The notes beneath the pieces were generated by a model. It had not been told where the DNA came from and searched no databases. It saw nothing but the letters and a program-made list of their open reading frames with translations. Positions 7,304 to 8,479 of a stretch of 8,479 bases of DNA are shown one piece after another. Numbering within the stretch: the first letter of the stretch is position 1; every line of letters starts with the position of its first letter. The DNA is from Clostridiales bacterium. GTDB taxonomy: Bacteria > Bacillota > Clostridia > Oscillospirales > CAG-272. The stretch is taken from contig SFNW01000083.1 of the NCBI GenBank assembly GCA_004554105.1, positions 1-8,479 of the forward strand, given 5' to 3'. A program made the position numbers and the translations under genes.

Positions 7304-7349
7304 AAAAATGCCCGAAATACGAAAAATTTCCGTAAAATGCGACTTTTAT
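7304..7349. promoter_or_regulatory. Phased A/T tracts upstream of the ilv promoter
   Basis: Short A/T tracts occur at 7304-7309, 7315-7318, 7322-7329, 7334-7338 and 7344-7349, with centres about 9-10.5 bp apart. They lie just upstream of the -35 box, between the promoter and the GC-rich repeat array. Helically phased A-tracts are known to bend DNA and can act as UP-type elements; that role here is inferred. Confidence 0.4.
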
Positions 7350-7502
7350 GGAGGGAAGTGCGTTACCCACCGCCCGCGCCGCCTATATAGACGGACCCCC
7401 GCCGACCCGACCAACCCACGCCGCGCCGCTCTACAAGCGGAAACGACGGAGAGCGCGACCCCACCACCACCACCCGCGCCGCCTATACAGACGGAGAGCG
7501 GA

Positions 7503-7531
7503 AACGCGCCCACGGCAACGGCGAGCGCGTT
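7503..7531 (+). repeat. Spacer hairpin, copy 1
   Basis: AACGCGC (7503-7509) pairs with GCGCGTT (7525-7531) over 7 bp around a 15-nt loop, in the spacer between the second and third type A motifs. Its counterpart at 7735-7764 keeps the stem with a changed outer pair. Confidence 0.55.
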
Positions 7532-7734
7532 CCACCACCACACACGCCGCCTATACAGACGGAAACCCCCGTCGACCCAAACAACCCCCGCTGCGCCGCT
7601 ATACAAGCGGAAACGGCGGAGACGGGACGGCACACAGAGCCGACCCCCGCAACCCACGCCGCGCCGCTATACAAGCGGAAACGGCGGAGAGCGCGACCCC
7701 ACCACCCGCGCCGCCTATACAGACGGAGAGCGGA

Positions 7735-7764
7735 GACGCGCCCACCGACAACGGCGAGCGCGTC
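7735..7764 (+). repeat. Spacer hairpin, copy 2, with compensatory pair change
   Basis: GACGCGC (7735-7741) pairs with GCGCGTC (7758-7764) around a 16-nt loop, in the spacer between the fourth and fifth type A motifs. Relative to copy 1 the outer A-T pair has become G-C, with both bases changed. Confidence 0.55.
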
Positions 7765-7810
7765 ACACACCACACACGCCGCCTATACAGACGGAGAGCG
7801 GAGATTCCAT

Positions 7811-7860
7811 GTCCTCAACGCACACGCGTCCGCGTCGTGAGGACGGACAGCCTAAAGGCT
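7811..7860 (+). other. Two small hairpins between the array and the downstream gene
   Basis: GTCCTCA (7811-7817) and TGAGGAC (7838-7844) form a perfect 7-bp stem, inside which ACGCG-TC-CGCGT can pair. AGCC-TAAA-GGCT (7849-7860) follows. They lie in the possible 5' leader of the 7925 gene or at the end of an array transcript. I recognise no known riboswitch here. Confidence 0.4.
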
Positions 7861-7882
7861 GACAGAATGTGTGCATTTGTAC

Positions 7883-7910
7883 GACCGAGCCATCGGTCAA
7901 TTTTATTTTT
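7883..7910 (+). terminator. Terminator-like hairpin with U-rich tail before the 7925 gene
   Basis: GACCGA (7883-7888), loop GCCA and TCGGTC (7893-7898) form a 6-bp stem, followed by AATTTTATTTTT (7899-7910). The AGGAGG of the next gene begins at 7912, directly after the tract. The stem is short for a terminator, so it may be a weak terminator of a transcript crossing the repeat array, or an attenuator or translation-affecting hairpin for the 7925 gene. Confidence 0.5.
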
Positions 7911-7911
7911 C

Positions 7912-7917
7912 AGGAGG
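7912..7917 (+). promoter_or_regulatory. Shine-Dalgarno site that fixes the start at 7925
   Basis: AGGAGG lies 7 nt before ATG 7925, right after the U-rich tract 7899-7910. It decides between this ATG, the GTG at 7871 and the later in-frame ATG at 7979. Confidence 0.8.
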
Positions 7918-7924
7918 TTTTACA

Positions 7925-8377
7925 ATGGCAAACGACAACTGCATGAATCAGGCAGGACAGGAAAGGAGCGATGTTTGGATGGAGAACGAGAGCTTTCAAA
8001 CAGAGGACGAGCGTGCGGCAAAACGCTTTGCAGACCTTTATGGGCGGGTCATGCAGAAGAGAAGAGACGAGGACTATATCGTGAATCAACCGCAGATGAA
8101 CAAGCTCGTCGATGTGCTGGAGTTCTTCATGGACATGGCGCAGAAGTGCCACGGGAGTGTAGAGCCCGTATTTCTGCGCCCGCGCGAAGAGCACGGCGGC
8201 GTGACGGCATACTTCACGGTTTTCGACCTCTACGGCGAGGACCTGCGGCGATACTGCGAAATCATGCAATATGTTTCGGCAATGACTGTCGACGCGGGGC
8301 GGGACGGCGTTTGTATCTCCGTCACGGTTCCCTATGTGTTCGTCGAGAGGGCAGCGGCGGAGGGATATGAAGAATAA
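7925..8377 (+). CDS. Small soluble protein of unknown function (150 residues)
   Basis: I do not recognise this family. The ATG at 7925 is chosen because AGGAGG (7912-7917) lies 7 nt upstream; the same frame opens at a GTG at 7871, but that has no ribosome site and would encode the terminator-like hairpin. The first ~25 residues look disordered. Charged helices are likely at about 25-50 and 57-76 (MNKLVDVLEFFMDMAQKC). An alternating strand-helix-strand region follows (about 81-140: VEPVFLR, GVTAYFTVFDLYG, a helix at 104-120, then GVCISVTVPYVFVE). The protein is acidic, without signal peptide or membrane segment, and has four cysteines (6, 75, 111, 130) not arranged as an obvious metal site. 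It is transcribed away from the ilv operon, with no confirmed partner gene. Codon use is GC-rich like the ilv genes, supporting a real gene. Confidence 0.75.
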   Translation: MANDNCMNQAGQERSDVWMENESFQTEDERAAKRFADLYGRVMQKRRDEDYIVNQPQMNKLVDVLEFFMDMAQKCHGSVEPVFLRPREEHGGVTAYFTVFDLYGEDLRRYCEIMQYVSAMTVDAGRDGVCISVTVPYVFVERAAAEGYEE

Positions 8378-8415
8378 CAGAACCGTACACGCAGGGAAGT
8401 CGATTGAAAGGGCAA

Positions 8416-8445
8416 GGCTGTGCGCTCCGTATGGAGCGCACAGCC
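8416..8445. other. Perfect 13-bp hairpin downstream of the 7925 gene
   Basis: GGCTGTGCGCTCC (8416-8428), loop GTAT and GGAGCGCACAGCC (8433-8445) form an uninterrupted stem 38 bp after the stop codon. The + strand after it reads GAAAAACG, without a U-run, and the - strand after it reads TTGCCC, so it is not a canonical intrinsic terminator on either strand. It may still end or protect the 3' end of the upstream mRNA. Confidence 0.6.
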
Positions 8446-8479
8446 GAAAAACGCGGAAAAACAGAAACTTTGAAAGGCA

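Larger units (their letters stand above)
7379..7794 (+). repeat. Mosaic array of eight short hairpin repeats of two types with T-poor spacers
   Basis: Type A (CCGCCTATACAGACGG) occurs at 7379-7394 (TATATA variant), 7479-7494, 7547-7562, 7711-7726 and 7779-7794. Type B (CCGCTATACAAGCGG) occurs at 7426-7440 (CTCTACA variant), 7596-7610 and 7664-7678. Type B folds as a 5-bp stem CCGCT/AGCGG with a 5-nt loop; type A folds similarly with one C-A mismatch. The order is A-B-A-A-B-B-A-A, with start-to-start distances of 47, 53, 68, 49, 68, 47 and 68 bp. The block B-A-A at 7426-7562 recurs at 7664-7794, about 90% identical by eye apart from a 6-bp ACC-repeat indel. Spacers fall into a few recurring classes. 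None of the distances is a multiple of 3, so the repeats change reading frame and are not a protein repeat. It is not a CRISPR: units are GC-rich hairpins and the spacers are themselves related. It resembles an intergenic palindromic mosaic element (REP/BIME-like in organisation only). Confidence 0.85.

Noticed and set aside
7255..7338. A + strand promoter for the array (TTGATA at 7255, TTGTCA at 7293, TAAAAT at 7333)
   Set aside because: No pairing of these gives a plausible -35/-10 with 16-18 bp spacing; the matches are partial and overlap the strong leftward promoter.
7379..7794. CRISPR array
   Set aside because: Repeats are only 15-16 nt and of two types, the spacers vary from 31 to 53 nt and are related to each other, and no cas gene is present.
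7293..8370. Long overlapping open frames across the repeat array on both strands (for example 7293-7862 and 7348-8370 on +, 7346-7657 and 7483-7773 on -)
   Set aside because: The region is almost free of T on the + strand, so stop codons are rare in several frames at once. The motif copies fall in different frames because their spacing is not a multiple of 3. The products are Arg/Pro-rich low-complexity strings with no ribosome sites.
8367..8479. Possible overlapping gene starting at ATG 8367 and open to the right edge (37 codons)
   Set aside because: GGAGGG lies only 2 nt before the ATG, the frame is short and basic, and it would have to encode the perfect hairpin at 8416-8445. It cannot be judged without sequence beyond the edge.

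Overview
The window looks like a chromosomal piece of a moderately GC-rich Clostridia-type Firmicute, plausibly a gut Oscillospirales/Ruminococcaceae relative. The evidence is a Leu-type T-box leader, strong AGGAGG Shine-Dalgarno sites, a consensus sigma-A promoter, an oxygen-sensitive-type IlvD and a DUF815 ATPase. The species is an inference; no rRNA or other taxonomic marker is present.

Most of the window (about 1-7300) is one leftward operon. A consensus promoter (7271-7299) drives a leader of about 330 nt (7265-6931). This leader is a T-box riboswitch with a CUC (leucine) specifier and a strong intrinsic terminator. It is followed by ilvB, ilvN (ATGA overlap), ilvC and ilvD. Together these make the branched-chain amino acid core: acetolactate synthase, ketol-acid reductoisomerase and dihydroxy-acid dehydratase. 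Uncharged tRNA-Leu should allow read-through, so leucine shortage raises synthesis. A 136-bp gap between ilvC and ilvD holds three palindromes, and ilvD probably starts at a TTG. Five bases after ilvD, without a visible ribosome site, comes a DUF815 AAA-type ATPase gene. Its last ~55 residues do not look like the family and coincide with a drop in GC. A glycoside hydrolase family 3 gene (NagZ-like Asp-His dyad) follows and runs off the left edge.

The stretch 7300-7924 has no convincing gene. Next to the ilv promoter are phased A-tracts. Then comes the most unusual object in the window: a mosaic array (7379-7794) of eight short hairpin motifs of two types, CCGCCTATACAGACGG and CCGCTATACAAGCGG. 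They are separated by spacers almost free of T on the + strand. One spacer hairpin shows a compensatory A-T to G-C change between its two copies. The array is followed by further small hairpins and a terminator-like hairpin with a U-rich tail just before the next gene.

On the right, a rightward gene (7925-8377) encodes a 150-residue soluble protein I do not recognise. A perfect 13-bp hairpin without a U-tract lies downstream of it. Most long open frames over 7300-8370 are by-products of the T-poor composition.
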